Shown in pieces: positions 1 through 8,331 of a stretch of DNA of 64,000 nt. Under the pieces are notes generated by a model. That model made no database searches. It was given only the letters and a program-made list of their open reading frames with translations, and was not told where the DNA came from. Positions within the stretch are counted from its first letter, which is position 1; the number at the start of each line of letters is the position of its first letter. Made by a program: the position numbers and the translations under genes. The stretch comes from Lonepinella sp051851555 (GTDB lineage Bacteria; Pseudomonadota; Gammaproteobacteria; Enterobacterales; Pasteurellaceae): assembly GCF_051851555.1 (NCBI RefSeq), contig NZ_JBPDVH010000007.1, positions 1-64,000 on the forward strand. Reading direction: 5' to 3'.

Positions 1-120
1 CAGATTGTCTGATAAATTGTTAAAGAACAAAAAACAACGACGCACGCTAGAAAGTTCGATTTTCACAACAGTGCGTCGTTGTGTGTGGCGTATTATAGAG
101 ATTTGAAAATCCTTTGCAAG
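1..120 (-). promoter_or_regulatory. rRNA operon promoter and boxA leader
   Basis: Read on the minus strand, this is the promoter and leader of an rRNA operon whose 16S gene lies beyond the left edge. A -35 box TTGCAA (114-119) and a perfect -10 box TATAAT (92-97) are 16 bases apart and are followed by a GC-rich start region typical of stringently controlled promoters. Downstream, TGTTCTTTAACA (18-29) matches the antitermination boxA, and the following bases resemble the E. coli rrn leader after boxA. Between promoter and boxA there is a perfect 12-bp inverted repeat (34-45 with 71-82). No 16S sequence is present in the window, so the operon assignment is inferred from the leader. Confidence 0.8.
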
Positions 121-191
121 TGTTTTTTATCAATTTCTTTGAAAAAACGCTTGTTCGAACATAAAATCAACAATCTACGCCACTCTTTATG

Positions 192-839
192 TTATGGCTT
201 ATATTTCATCGCTCTAAAATCCGCACGAAGAAGTTTTTTATTCACTTCTTTCAATGCCAATTCTTTCTCTGTTTCAGTTAATAATTGCACATATTTATTC
301 TTTAATGCGGCAAAAGTTTTCCAAAACATATGCGAAGTCACAAAAAGCCGATTGGATTTGATCAATATATAAGCGTCTGCTGCGCCAATTTCTCGTAATT
401 TAGAAATTGTGTCAATTCCAACTTTCCCCAACAGACGTTCATACTTTAATGACATATTCGGTAAATGCCGAATTCTCCTTGCTTTTTCTAACGATTCCGC
501 TAATTTTTCCTTTTCAATTTGTTGCAAAGAGATGTGAATCATCTTAACCAATATAGCGCTCTTATCTTCATCAATAAAATAGATGCTCGGGATCAAATAA
601 TAATCTCGAATCTTTAGATTGCTCGATATTGCCTCTCTATCCCATGGAATAGCACCTATCGCTTGCACTTTTATCGCCAAATCATCTTTTGCTCTCAAAT
701 AAAAACCACCTTTCTTATAAATACCAAACATGTGGTTCTCATAAAAAATACCAATACCAGAAAATAATTGCTTAGACTTAACATCACCAAGTAAAGCAAC
801 GAGTTTTTCATGTAAGTTAATAGTAGGTATATTTAACAT
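192..839 (-). CDS. tfoX: Competence regulator Sxy/TfoX
   Basis: This 215-aa protein has the two-part TfoX layout. The N-terminal domain (about residues 5-115) contains the LFSGIGIFYE and MFGIYKKGGFYLRAK stretches typical of TfoX_N. The C-terminal domain (about 125-200) contains LPNMSLKYERLLGKVGI and LREIGAADAY, matching TfoX_C. In Haemophilus, Sxy acts with CRP to switch on DNA uptake genes at CRP-S promoters, which fits the uptake signal sequences across this window. The longest frame begins at 848, but AAGG abuts that ATG directly; the ATG at 839 has AAGG nine bases upstream and is preferred. Haemophilus influenzae Sxy is of similar length. I could not find a convincing CRP site upstream. 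Confidence 0.87.
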   Translation of the reverse strand: MLNIPTINLHEKLVALLGDVKSKQLFSGIGIFYENHMFGIYKKGGFYLRAKDDLAIKVQAIGAIPWDREAISSNLKIRDYYLIPSIYFIDEDKSAILVKMIHISLQQIEKEKLAESLEKARRIRHLPNMSLKYERLLGKVGIDTISKLREIGAADAYILIKSNRLFVTSHMFWKTFAALKNKYVQLLTETEKELALKEVNKKLLRADFRAMKYKP

Positions 840-955
840 ATATCCCATCCTTATGTTAACTCAATTAAATTTAAAACCTCATAAATCCTTATGAGATCAC
901 GAATGTGAATTCACGTCTTATTAATACCACAGAACTCATCACATTAATATAACCA

Positions 956-982
956 TTTGAAAAATAAAATTTATTTTTCAAA
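956..982. repeat. Perfect AT-rich palindrome upstream of tfoX
   Basis: Two 13-base arms, TTTGAAAAATAAA (956-968) and its exact complement (970-982), flank a single central base. The palindrome is about 120 bases upstream of the tfoX start. It could be a protein-binding site or an RNA hairpin in the tfoX leader. The sequence does not decide between these. Confidence 0.6.
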
Positions 983-1233
983 AACCCATGTTTGATCACA
1001 GTAGTTTTCGCAATCTTTTGTTATATTTAAGGATTTTATTTCGATTAATTGGGCTAAATTCCATGCTAATACTCTCGCTATCCAAGATTTTTAATTGCTT
1101 ACGCCCATAAATAACTCTCGAACAGCACATATCACTGAGAAATAATTCAGTACTCTACGATGACGGCGAAAATATAATGAAATTTTAGGAAAAGAAAAGG
1201 AAAAAGGAAAAAGGAAGATCGTAGGATGAAACA

Positions 1234-1275
1234 GTCCTCCTACTCACCTTTCTTTTTGTGAAGCGGTAGGAGGAC
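1234..1275 (-). terminator. Possible terminator hairpin of the ccm operon
   Basis: A perfect 10-bp inverted repeat, GTCCTCCTAC (1234-1243) with GTAGGAGGAC (1266-1275), sits just after the last ccm gene. The loop is 22 bases and no clear T-tract follows, so it is a weak intrinsic terminator at best. Confidence 0.4.
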
Positions 1276-1282
1276 ATAAATA

Positions 1283-1963
1283 TTATTGCGTCGACAACGC
1301 ATCTCTCGCCGAGCGAATTGACCGTTCCAATAAATCCCGTTTCGGATCATCTTCAGGCATTAATTGCAACATCATTGACCAACTCACAATGGCCATTTTG
1401 TAATCTTCCTGTTCAAAATAATGAAATGCCAACAAGCTCAGAGCATCCAAATTACTGTGATCTTGCCGAATCACTTGTTTTAACAGGGTTTCGCCTTGCT
1501 GTTTATCGATGCTGTCATCCGAGAACATTAAAATCCGAGCATAAGCCAAGGTATAATCCGTATTTTCGGGGGCAAGTTGGTGAGCTTTGGCGTAGCTTTC
1601 TAAGGCTAATTTTCCGTTATTCATTGCCATGCCTAATTGCCCTAATAAAAACCAGCTTTGTACATCCTGCGGAGTTTTCTGCATTTTTAAACGAAGTGCG
1701 GTGGCAAATTGTTGCATTTCTTGCTCAGTCAGCGGTTTGCTATCTTCTTCTTTAAGCCGTTCGTAAAAATACGGGAGCTTTTCGGCAGTATGGTCTAGCA
1801 TAGTTTGTGCTTGCCACGCCCCCAAATGCACATAGCTTACGCCGGCCACAATACTCATAGCCAATAAACCACTGACAAAATACAGTTTGTGTTTTTTTAA
1901 CAGAGGATACAGCCCGATGACGGCGACCAATAAGGTCAATAACCCAATGATTAACCAAATCAT
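1283..1963 (-). CDS. ccmI: Cytochrome c maturation TPR protein CcmI
   Basis: This 226-aa protein starts with two hydrophobic segments (about residues 2-20 and 28-46), followed by tetratricopeptide repeats such as SWFLLGQLGMAMNNGKLALE and YTLAYARILMF. That is the CcmI/C-terminal CcmH layout, which binds apocytochrome and presents it to the CcmF haem lyase in the periplasm. In E. coli this module is fused to CcmH; here it is a separate gene. The ATG at 1963 overlaps the ccmH stop codon in an ATGA, implying translational coupling. It is the last gene of the ccm operon. NrfG is a related family, but the context favours the ccm role. Confidence 0.85.
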   Translation of the reverse strand: MIWLIIGLLTLLVAVIGLYPLLKKHKLYFVSGLLAMSIVAGVSYVHLGAWQAQTMLDHTAEKLPYFYERLKEEDSKPLTEQEMQQFATALRLKMQKTPQDVQSWFLLGQLGMAMNNGKLALESYAKAHQLAPENTDYTLAYARILMFSDDSIDKQQGETLLKQVIRQDHSNLDALSLLAFHYFEQEDYKMAIVSWSMMLQLMPEDDPKRDLLERSIRSARDALSTQ

Positions 1964-2355
1964 TTTTTCGTTTCCTTCTGTTGTTTTTTCGGGCGGAACA
2001 GCACGCCTAATCCGATTAAAAAGCATAACGCAGGTGCTAACCAAAGCAGTAACGTTGCGGCCGTTAAAGGGGGATCATAGGTAACGAAATTACCATAGCG
2101 TTGTACCATATAATCTACAATTTCTTGCTTGCCTTTGCCCGCTTGCAATAGTTCAAACACTTTCGCTCGCATATCTACTGCAATAGTGGCGTTGCTGTCG
2201 GCAATACTGTTATTTTGACATTGCGGACAGCGGAGCTGTTGGGTGAGTTGGTGATAATCCGTCTCCTGTTGTGCAGATTGAAAATTCAAGGCATCAATGG
2301 CAGAAAATGCAGATAAGCTAAAAAATAGCAGAAAAAGTGCGGTGATTTTTCTCAT
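1960..2355 (-). CDS. ccmH: Apocytochrome c reductant CcmH
   Basis: The protein has 131 residues with a signal peptide (about 1-18), the active-site motif LRCPQCQN and a C-terminal membrane helix (about 102-122). CcmH/NrfF proteins use the CxxC pair to keep the haem-binding cysteines of apocytochrome c reduced in the periplasm. The ATG at 2355 overlaps the dsbE stop codon in an ATGA, which fixes the start despite a longer open frame upstream. It covers only the N-terminal half of E. coli CcmH; the TPR half follows as ccmI. Confidence 0.93.
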   Translation of the reverse strand: MRKITALFLLFFSLSAFSAIDALNFQSAQQETDYHQLTQQLRCPQCQNNSIADSNATIAVDMRAKVFELLQAGKGKQEIVDYMVQRYGNFVTYDPPLTAATLLLWLAPALCFLIGLGVLFRPKKQQKETKK

Positions 2356-2915
2356 TGTTTTTGCTCCGCTGAATGTTGGCTTATTAAACGTTGATAAATC
2401 GGCTGAATTTTTTCTTGCCACACCTTTTCATTCAAATCGCCTGCGTGACGATATTGAATAATGCCGTTGCCGTCGATCACAAAGGTTTCGGGTGCCCCAT
2501 AAACGCCCAAATCCAAACCAAAGGATCCTTTTTCATCAAACAAAACCTGTTGATAGGGGTTGTTCAACCGCTGCAACCAACTCACGGCTTTTTCACGTTG
2601 ATCTTTGTAGTCCACGCCAATAATCACCACGCCTTGTTCAGCAAGCTGATTTAAATATTGGTGTTCCGCATAGCAAGTGGGACACCACGTTGCCCAGACG
2701 TTAAGCAAAATCGGTTTGCCTTGTTGGAAAATCGCTTGCTTAACGGGTTGATTACTGAATAAATCCGTTAGCTGCATCGTGGGTACCGCTTGTCCCACTA
2801 AAGCACTTTCTAAGGCTTTGGGATCGTCCCCTTGGCCGTTGCGTTGTAGCTGCACGAAAAAAGCGACGATTAATGCCACAAACAAAATTAACGGTAAAAA
2901 TAATTTTCTATTCAT
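2352..2915 (-). CDS. dsbE: Thiol:disulfide interchange protein DsbE (CcmG)
   Basis: This 187-aa membrane-anchored thioredoxin has an N-terminal signal anchor (about residues 5-23), the active site NVWATWCPTC and the later GAPETF loop that carries the cis-proline in this family. DsbE/CcmG passes electrons from the membrane reductase to CcmH and apocytochrome c. Its start overlaps the end of ccmF by eight bases, and its stop overlaps the ccmH start. Confidence 0.95.
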   Translation of the reverse strand: MNRKLFLPLILFVALIVAFFVQLQRNGQGDDPKALESALVGQAVPTMQLTDLFSNQPVKQAIFQQGKPILLNVWATWCPTCYAEHQYLNQLAEQGVVIIGVDYKDQREKAVSWLQRLNNPYQQVLFDEKGSFGLDLGVYGAPETFVIDGNGIIQYRHAGDLNEKVWQEKIQPIYQRLISQHSAEQKQ

Positions 2916-4866
2916 CGTTCACTCTTTGACTGAATTGTTTATTGCGATAACGGCGATCAAACAGGCAAAGCACGCCGCCCAATGCCATCAACACGCCACC
3001 GAGCCAAATCCAACGGATAAACGGCTTGTAATATAAACGCAACGCCCAAGATCCATCGCCTAAACTTTCGCCTAATGCCACATACAGATCACAGCTCAAG
3101 CCCCAATCAATGGCGGCTTCGGTCATAGTCATTTTGCTCACGGTGTAAAAACGTTTTTCGGCATATAAGGTCGTTTCTAATTTATCCCCTTGATAAATCG
3201 CCACTTCTGCCTTGCCGCCCGTGTAATTGGCACCGTTGGCTTCGCTGATCCCATTAAATTGGAAACGGTAATCTTCAATTTGCACGCTGTCGCCTACCTT
3301 CATTCGTACATCACGTTCAATGCTGAAATTTTGGCTAAAGGCAATGCCCCAAATAGTCATTGCGACCCCAAGATGAGCGAACAACATTCCCCAATAAGAG
3401 CGGCTAAATTGACGTAAGCCGTGCCAAAACCCCGTGCGATGAGTGGTTCGTTGGTAGAGTTCATAAAGCGTGAGTAACACAATAATCGCTGACATCATCA
3501 CGCCCAACACGGCACTGATAGTCAATTGATTGTGTAACCACAGCGGCAAGGCAAAGCCTAAAATTGCCATTAAAATCACCGCACTAATGACAGGCTTACG
3601 AATGGCTGAAAACTGATCTCGTCGCCATTTGACCAGTGGACCAATGCCTAATAATAGTGAAAAAGGTGTGGCGATAATCAAAAACATCTGATTAAAGAAA
3701 GGCGCACCGACCGAAATGGAACCCAAACCGAGTTGTTTATGAATTAACGGCAATAATGTGCCTAACAACACCACGGAAAGGGCAGTCATTAACAGGATAT
3801 TATTGAGCAATAACAGGCTTTCTCGACTGTAACGTTCTGCGTTATCGGTGGAGCGAATTTGTCCGCCTTTCACCGCATACAGCGTCAGCGAACCGCCAAT
3901 CACGACCACCAAATACGCCAGAATATACAAGCCACGAGTGGGATCGGACGCAAAGGCGTGCACGGAAACCAAAATGCCCGAACGCACTAAAAAAGTACCA
4001 AGTAAACACAGAGAAAAGGCTAAAATCGCAAGTAATAACGTCCAAGATTTAAAGGCTCCCCGTTTTTCTGTGACGCTTAAACTGTGTAACAACGCCGTAC
4101 CGACCAACCAAGGCATTAAAGACGCATTTTCTACGGGATCCCAAAACCACCAGCCGCCCCAGCCCAGTTCGTAATACGCCCACCAAGATCCTAGCACAAT
4201 GCCTAAGGTTAAAAATACCCAAGCGGCTAAGGTCCAAGTTTTAGACCATCTCGCCCAAGCGGTGTCTAGTTTACCCGTTATCAAGGACGCAATGGCAAAA
4301 GCAAACGCCACGGAAAAGCCCACATAGCCCATATACAACAACGGCGGATGAAAAATTAGCCCCACATCTTGCAACAACGGATTGAGTTCACGCCCATCTA
4401 CAGGAAAATCGGGAAAAGTGCGGTTAAACGGGTTGGATGTAAACAGGACAAACAGCAGAAAACCGATACTGATAATGCCCATCACGCCTAATACCCGAGC
4501 CACCGCCTGTTGTGGTAAAGCACGACTAAAGGTGGCGACTGCTGCTGCCCACAAGGTCAACAGCCAAATCCATAATAACAGCGAACCTTCGTGCGATCCC
4601 CACACTGCGGATAAACGATATTGCAATGGCAACTGGCTATTGGAATTGTTGACCACATATTGCACGCTAAAATCGTTCACCGCAAAGGCATAAAATAACG
4701 CCCCGAATGACAGGGTTAAACTCAAAAATAACGCATAGGTCAGCGGACGAGCTAATGCCATCATGGTGGCGTGATTTTTTTCCGCCCCCCATAACGGGAA
4801 AATTGCCAACAACACCGATACGGCTAAACTCAAGGCTAAGGCATAATGTCCAAGTTCAGGGATCAT
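2908..4866 (-). CDS. ccmF: Haem lyase CcmF
   Basis: This 652-aa polytopic membrane protein carries the tryptophan-rich WWD signature (WAYYELGWGGWWFWDP, about residues 230-245) and the VWGSHEGSLLLW motif (about 88-99). CcmF receives haem from holo-CcmE and attaches it to reduced apocytochrome c together with CcmH and CcmI. The length matches the family. The ATG overlaps the ccmE stop by four bases (ATGA). A periplasmic domain lies in the C-terminal part before the last membrane helix. Confidence 0.96.
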   Translation of the reverse strand: MIPELGHYALALSLAVSVLLAIFPLWGAEKNHATMMALARPLTYALFLSLTLSFGALFYAFAVNDFSVQYVVNNSNSQLPLQYRLSAVWGSHEGSLLLWIWLLTLWAAAVATFSRALPQQAVARVLGVMGIISIGFLLFVLFTSNPFNRTFPDFPVDGRELNPLLQDVGLIFHPPLLYMGYVGFSVAFAFAIASLITGKLDTAWARWSKTWTLAAWVFLTLGIVLGSWWAYYELGWGGWWFWDPVENASLMPWLVGTALLHSLSVTEKRGAFKSWTLLLAILAFSLCLLGTFLVRSGILVSVHAFASDPTRGLYILAYLVVVIGGSLTLYAVKGGQIRSTDNAERYSRESLLLLNNILLMTALSVVLLGTLLPLIHKQLGLGSISVGAPFFNQMFLIIATPFSLLLGIGPLVKWRRDQFSAIRKPVISAVILMAILGFALPLWLHNQLTISAVLGVMMSAIIVLLTLYELYQRTTHRTGFWHGLRQFSRSYWGMLFAHLGVAMTIWGIAFSQNFSIERDVRMKVGDSVQIEDYRFQFNGISEANGANYTGGKAEVAIYQGDKLETTLYAEKRFYTVSKMTMTEAAIDWGLSCDLYVALGESLGDGSWALRLYYKPFIRWIWLGGVLMALGGVLCLFDRRYRNKQFSQRVNDE

Positions 4867-5393
4867 TGGGCGGTTCCTTGTGGTTTATCTTGTAAACGAT
4901 CCCGTTCACTTTCGCCTTTCAGATCCTGTGCCGATACGCCCATAGGTTGATGGACTTTTTTCATTTGCTCACTTAAATCAGGTGGCACATAATTTTCATC
5001 GTGTTTTGCCAACACTTCCGTGGCGTCTAGCACGGTCGGTGCAATCAATTTGCCTTGTGCCACGATGCCTTGTCCTTCACGGAATAAATCAGGCAAAATG
5101 CCATCGTATTGCACGGTGATGGCAGGCCCGATATCATTCAAATCAAACCGCACTTGCAGGCTTTTGTCGTCCCGATGTACCGAACCTTCTACCACCATTC
5201 CACCCACTCGCAGCCGTTGTCCCACTTCGGGTTTTAACGCTGGATCGTTATTTTTGCCGTAAACGATTTCAGACGGGGTATAAAATAAATCAATATTGGC
5301 ACGCAGGGCATAGGTAATCAGCCCCGTTGCTACCGCAATGCCGAGCAAAACCAATAGCACTAAGATTAAACGAGATTGGCGTCTAGGATTCAT
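4863..5393 (-). CDS. ccmE: Haem chaperone CcmE
   Basis: This 176-aa protein has an N-terminal membrane anchor (about residues 9-29) and an OB-fold periplasmic domain. The motif LAKHDENYVPP contains the histidine that binds haem covalently in CcmE. The chaperone takes haem from the CcmABCD complex and delivers it to CcmF. The start overlaps the ccmD stop by four bases. The C-terminal tail after the motif is hydrophilic and probably flexible. Confidence 0.96.
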   Translation of the reverse strand: MNPRRQSRLILVLLVLLGIAVATGLITYALRANIDLFYTPSEIVYGKNNDPALKPEVGQRLRVGGMVVEGSVHRDDKSLQVRFDLNDIGPAITVQYDGILPDLFREGQGIVAQGKLIAPTVLDATEVLAKHDENYVPPDLSEQMKKVHQPMGVSAQDLKGESERDRLQDKPQGTAQ

Positions 5394-5593
5394 TTTTCAC
5401 TCCCGTTTTGAGCAGCTTGTATCCGCTGTTCTCTGGCCTGTTCACGGAGAATAGCGGCGAAAATGCGGTGTTTTTCACGCCAACTTTGCACCGCTAACAG
5501 CAAAATCGCTAAAAAAGAAATGCCATAAGACAGCCACACATAAAAGCCATAGCCGCCCATATCCAAAAAATCACGCCACGATTGGAAAAACAT
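5390..5593 (-). CDS. ccmD: Haem exporter subunit CcmD
   Basis: This 67-aa protein has one membrane helix (about residues 18-36) followed by a charged C-terminal tail, as in CcmD. CcmD releases holo-CcmE from the CcmABC complex. The ATG at 5593 has GGAGAA upstream. The reading frame is open to a TTG at 5611, but that codon lies in front of the ribosome binding site. It is separated from ccmC by REP-like hairpins. Confidence 0.88.
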   Translation of the reverse strand: MFFQSWRDFLDMGGYGFYVWLSYGISFLAILLLAVQSWREKHRIFAAILREQAREQRIQAAQNGSEK

Positions 5594-5640
5594 AACGTTC
5601 TTCTCCCACAATATAAAAAATCAAAAAATAAATTAACATC

Positions 5641-5720
5641 CCCTCTCCCTCTGGGAGAGGGTTAGGGTGAGGGTTTAATTCTCTCATTTACAATATTCCC
5701 CCTCTCCCAAAGGGAGAGGG
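5641..5720. repeat. REP-like hairpin pair between ccmC and ccmD
   Basis: Two GC-rich hairpins lie here. The first has arms CCCTCTCCC (5641-5649) and GGGAGAGGG (5653-5661), with the tail TTAGGGTGAGGG (5662-5673). The second has the same arms (5700-5708 and 5712-5720). The same unit recurs at 60247-60366 and partly at 52395-52411. It resembles repetitive extragenic palindromes, and here it falls inside an operon. Confidence 0.85.
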
Positions 5721-5726
5721 AACAAC

Positions 5727-6461
5727 TTATTTGCTTGCCAACGCTTTCACCCAAGGACGCTTATGTTCTTCTCGCAACAACGCATTGCGATACCGCACTA
5801 GCCCTAGCCAAAGGGTTAAACTCATAAAACCAAAAATACTCAAAATTAACGGAATTAACATTGACGTCGCCATTGATGGCTTATCCAATTTGGTGATGGT
5901 TGCCCCTTGATGTAAGGTGTTCCACCATTCCACCGAAAAATGAATGATCGGAATGTTAATCACGCCCACCACACACAAAACCGCTGCCGCTTTCATTCCT
6001 GTATGGCGATCTTGAAATGCCGAATACAACGCCAGCACGCCCAAATACAAAAAGAACAAAATCAGCGATGACGTTAGGCGAGCATCCCACACCCACCAGG
6101 TTCCCCACATTGGCTTGCCCCAAATAGCACCTGTCACCAACGACAAAAAGGTCAACACTGCCCCAATCGGGGCAAGGGCTAAAATGGATAAATGGGCTTG
6201 TTTAATTTGCCACACTAAACCAATCAAGCCTGCTACTGCCATTGACACATAAATTGCCATTGACCAAATCGCTGTTGGCACGTGGACATAAATAATCCGA
6301 AAACCATTGCCCTGTTGATAATCCGCTGGTGCAAACGCCAAGCCCCACACCAATCCCACGCCTAACAACAGCAAGGTAAGCACCGCCAACCACGGCAAGC
6401 ATTTCCCACACAACGCATATTGCGTTTCAGGTTTGGCATAAGGATGTAACCACTTCCACAT
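5727..6461 (-). CDS. ccmC: Haem exporter permease CcmC
   Basis: This 244-aa membrane protein has about six helices and the WWD haem-handling motif (GTWWVWDARLTSS). CcmC presents haem at the outer face of the inner membrane for attachment to CcmE. The ATG at 6461 is preceded by AAAGGA. The frame is open for another 100 codons upstream, but that extension overlaps ccmB and looks non-coding. The distance to ccmB is 14 bases. Confidence 0.95.
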   Translation of the reverse strand: MWKWLHPYAKPETQYALCGKCLPWLAVLTLLLLGVGLVWGLAFAPADYQQGNGFRIIYVHVPTAIWSMAIYVSMAVAGLIGLVWQIKQAHLSILALAPIGAVLTFLSLVTGAIWGKPMWGTWWVWDARLTSSLILFFLYLGVLALYSAFQDRHTGMKAAAVLCVVGVINIPIIHFSVEWWNTLHQGATITKLDKPSMATSMLIPLILSIFGFMSLTLWLGLVRYRNALLREEHKRPWVKALASK

Positions 6462-6475
6462 AAAACTGTCCTTTC

Positions 6476-7141
6476 TTATTGTGCTAAACTGATACGTAAC
6501 GCCGCCGCAATAGCAAAGGGCGACAGGGTTAAAGTAATAGCCAAAATCGCCCCTAAAATTGCCAAAAGTCCGCCATAAGGCAAGCCTAAACGCGCGGCAT
6601 CCAACACCGCCGTTGAAAAAATCAACACGGGGATAAACAACGGCAATACAATTAAACTTAACAGCACGCCACCCTTGCGTAAACCCACTGTCAACGCCAC
6701 GCCAATTGCCCCCAAACAGCTTAATACGGGCGTACCAATCAACAAGGTCAATACCAACGCCCACCAGATTTCTGGCTCAAGGGACAATAACAACGCGGCG
6801 ATTGGCGATAATAAAATCAACGGTAATCCTGTTAATAGCCAATGGGCGATCACTTTCGCTAAGGCGGTCAACGGCAAGGGTTGAGCAATTAACAGTAATT
6901 GTTCCAAGGAACCGTCCACAAAATCATCTCGAAACAGCCGTTCAAAAGACAATAACGCCGATAACAACGCCGCCACCCACGCCACGGCAGGAGCGACGTT
7001 GGCTAATAATTTCGGATCCGCCCCCATTGCCAAGGGAAACAGGGTGATCACCATCAGGAAAAACCACAACGGATTGAGAATTTCCGCCTGTTTTCGCCAC
7101 GCCATTTTGATTTCCCGTTGGATAATTTGGGTGAATATCAT
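6476..7141 (-). CDS. ccmB: Haem exporter permease CcmB
   Basis: This 221-aa protein has about six membrane helices and the CcmB features FFLMVITLFPLAMG and DDFVDGSLEQLLL. With the ATPase CcmA it drives release of holo-CcmE from CcmC. The ATG at 7141 overlaps the ccmA stop in an ATGA, so the longer open frame upstream is rejected. Confidence 0.95.
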   Translation of the reverse strand: MIFTQIIQREIKMAWRKQAEILNPLWFFLMVITLFPLAMGADPKLLANVAPAVAWVAALLSALLSFERLFRDDFVDGSLEQLLLIAQPLPLTALAKVIAHWLLTGLPLILLSPIAALLLSLEPEIWWALVLTLLIGTPVLSCLGAIGVALTVGLRKGGVLLSLIVLPLFIPVLIFSTAVLDAARLGLPYGGLLAILGAILAITLTLSPFAIAAALRISLAQ

Positions 7142-7782
7142 TGTATTTCTCCCGAAGTGCGGTAGCAATCCAACCGCACTTTTTGCAACATTGTGCTTTC
7201 CACATCCTGATGGCTGGTCAGAATCACGATTCCCCCTTGCTGGCAATGCTGTTCTAAATGGGTAATCAACATTTTCACACCGTGTTTATCAATGGCATTA
7301 AAGGGTTCATCTAAAATCCACAAGGGGGCTTTTGACAGCCACAATCTCGCCAAGCCAATACGTTTTTGTTGCCCTGCGGAAAGTTGACTCGCCATAATAT
7401 CCTCACGCCCCAACAGCCCGACTTTTTCCAAGGCTTGCCATAAAATTTCATCGCCTTGCCAACAATGGCTGACCTGTTGATAAAATTTTAAATTTTCCCA
7501 TGCGGTTAATTCAGGCTTAATTCCCGATAAATGCCCCAAATACAACAAATCATATTGGTAATCTTCTCGGCATTCAGAAATCTCTGTGAAATTCCACCGC
7601 ACTTTACCGTGCAATGGACGAGCCAACCCCGTTAAAATCCGCAACAGACTGGTTTTACCTATCCCATTTTTCCCCTCAATCTGCACAAAATCACCCGATT
7701 GAAAACGCAAGTTCAGATCCGCAAACAGCAGATTATCGCCCCGTTGGCAAGCAAGGTGTTCAAGTTCAAGGGTGTTGGGCAT
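7138..7782 (-). CDS. ccmA: Haem exporter ATPase CcmA
   Basis: This 214-aa ABC ATPase has Walker A GKNGIGKTS, signature LSAGQQKRIGLAR and Walker B LWILDEPF. It powers the CcmABCD complex and is the first gene of the ccm operon. The ATG at 7782 gives the family's usual length; the ribosome binding site is weak. A longer open frame to 7890 would run through the probable promoter region. An inverted uptake signal pair is present within the 3' part (about 7155-7185). A sequence TTGATCTATCTCAG on the minus strand near 7877-7890 partly resembles an FNR site, which is suggestive but unproven. Confidence 0.94.
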   Translation of the reverse strand: MPNTLELEHLACQRGDNLLFADLNLRFQSGDFVQIEGKNGIGKTSLLRILTGLARPLHGKVRWNFTEISECREDYQYDLLYLGHLSGIKPELTAWENLKFYQQVSHCWQGDEILWQALEKVGLLGREDIMASQLSAGQQKRIGLARLWLSKAPLWILDEPFNAIDKHGVKMLITHLEQHCQQGGIVILTSHQDVESTMLQKVRLDCYRTSGEIQ

Positions 7783-7902
7783 TGTATAGTCCGTTCGTGA
7801 TATTAGCCGTTTATTTTTGCCTGCGAATTTTATCACAAGGTCTTGTCTAAAGGGGTAACTCTTTTGGGGGATATTGCTGAGATAGATCAATTTATCGCCA
7901 AT

Positions 7903-7938
7903 AAAAAGACGGATTTCACTGTTTTACTGAAATCCGCC
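7903..7938 (-). terminator. Terminator of raiA
   Basis: On the minus strand, GGCGGATTTCA and TGAAATCCGTC (7928-7938 and 7908-7918) form an 11-bp stem followed by a run of five T. It lies directly after the raiA stop codon and upstream of ccmA. Confidence 0.85.
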
Positions 7939-7958
7939 TTAAATCAAAACTGAATTAA

Positions 7959-8279
7959 TTATTGAAAAGAATCTTTCAACCGTTCATCAGCTCGGCGAGC
8001 TTCGCCTTTGTGTTGCAGTTTATTTAATTGTCTTTCCAATTTTTCTTCTACTTCATTAATGGCTTTATACATATCATCCGAAGTTGCACTGGCAAATAGA
8101 TTACCATGTGCAGTACCAATGGTTGCCTCCACTGAAAAACCTTGCGGCACTTTGCTTAATACAAAATGCGGATTAATCAACTGGGTTTGCCATTTTTCCA
8201 ATTTGGTTAATCGGTCTTCAATATGAGCTCGAATGGCTGGTGTGATGTCCATTTGTTTACTTGCAATATTAAGTGTCAT
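7959..8279 (-). CDS. raiA: Ribosome-associated inhibitor RaiA (protein Y)
   Basis: This 106-aa protein belongs to the short HPF/RaiA family (beta-alpha-beta-beta-beta-alpha fold), which binds the 30S decoding centre and inactivates ribosomes under stress or in stationary phase. The N-terminus MTLNIASKQMDITPAIRAH, the central ATSDDMYKAINEVEEKLERQ and the basic C-terminus fit the family. The ATG at 8279 has GAGGTG six bases upstream; the GTG at 8288 overlaps that ribosome binding site and is rejected. A candidate promoter and CRP site lie upstream. Confidence 0.92.
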   Translation of the reverse strand: MTLNIASKQMDITPAIRAHIEDRLTKLEKWQTQLINPHFVLSKVPQGFSVEATIGTAHGNLFASATSDDMYKAINEVEEKLERQLNKLQHKGEARRADERLKDSFQ

Positions 8280-8331
8280 AATAATCACCTCTTTTACTTC
8301 TTGATGAATGAAAATCTTTCCGCTTATCTAC

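Larger units (their letters stand above)
849..1282. other. Intergenic region upstream of tfoX, no gene seen
   Basis: No credible coding sequence is present in these 434 bases. The stretch is AT-rich and would hold the promoter and untranslated leader of tfoX on the minus strand. It contains a perfect AT-rich palindrome (956-982), a 32-base all-purine run (1187-1218) and a GC-containing hairpin (1234-1275). It also lies downstream of the ccm operon end only at its right side. Confidence 0.7.

Noticed and set aside
79..372. 97-codon plus-strand frame opposite the end of tfoX
   Set aside because: It overlaps the rRNA promoter and tfoX in antisense and has no family resemblance.
985..1015. Possible CRP-S site for tfoX (TTGCGA on the minus strand near GATCACAG)
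   Set aside because: The two half-sites do not have the required 6-base spacing and matching orientation.
5641..5720. CRISPR-like repeat reading of the REP hairpins
   Set aside because: Only two units with irregular spacing and no repeat-spacer periodicity or cas genes.
5594..5726. A simple terminator between ccmC and ccmD
   Set aside because: Stem-loops lack T-runs, and the same palindromes recur elsewhere in the window, so they are repeats.
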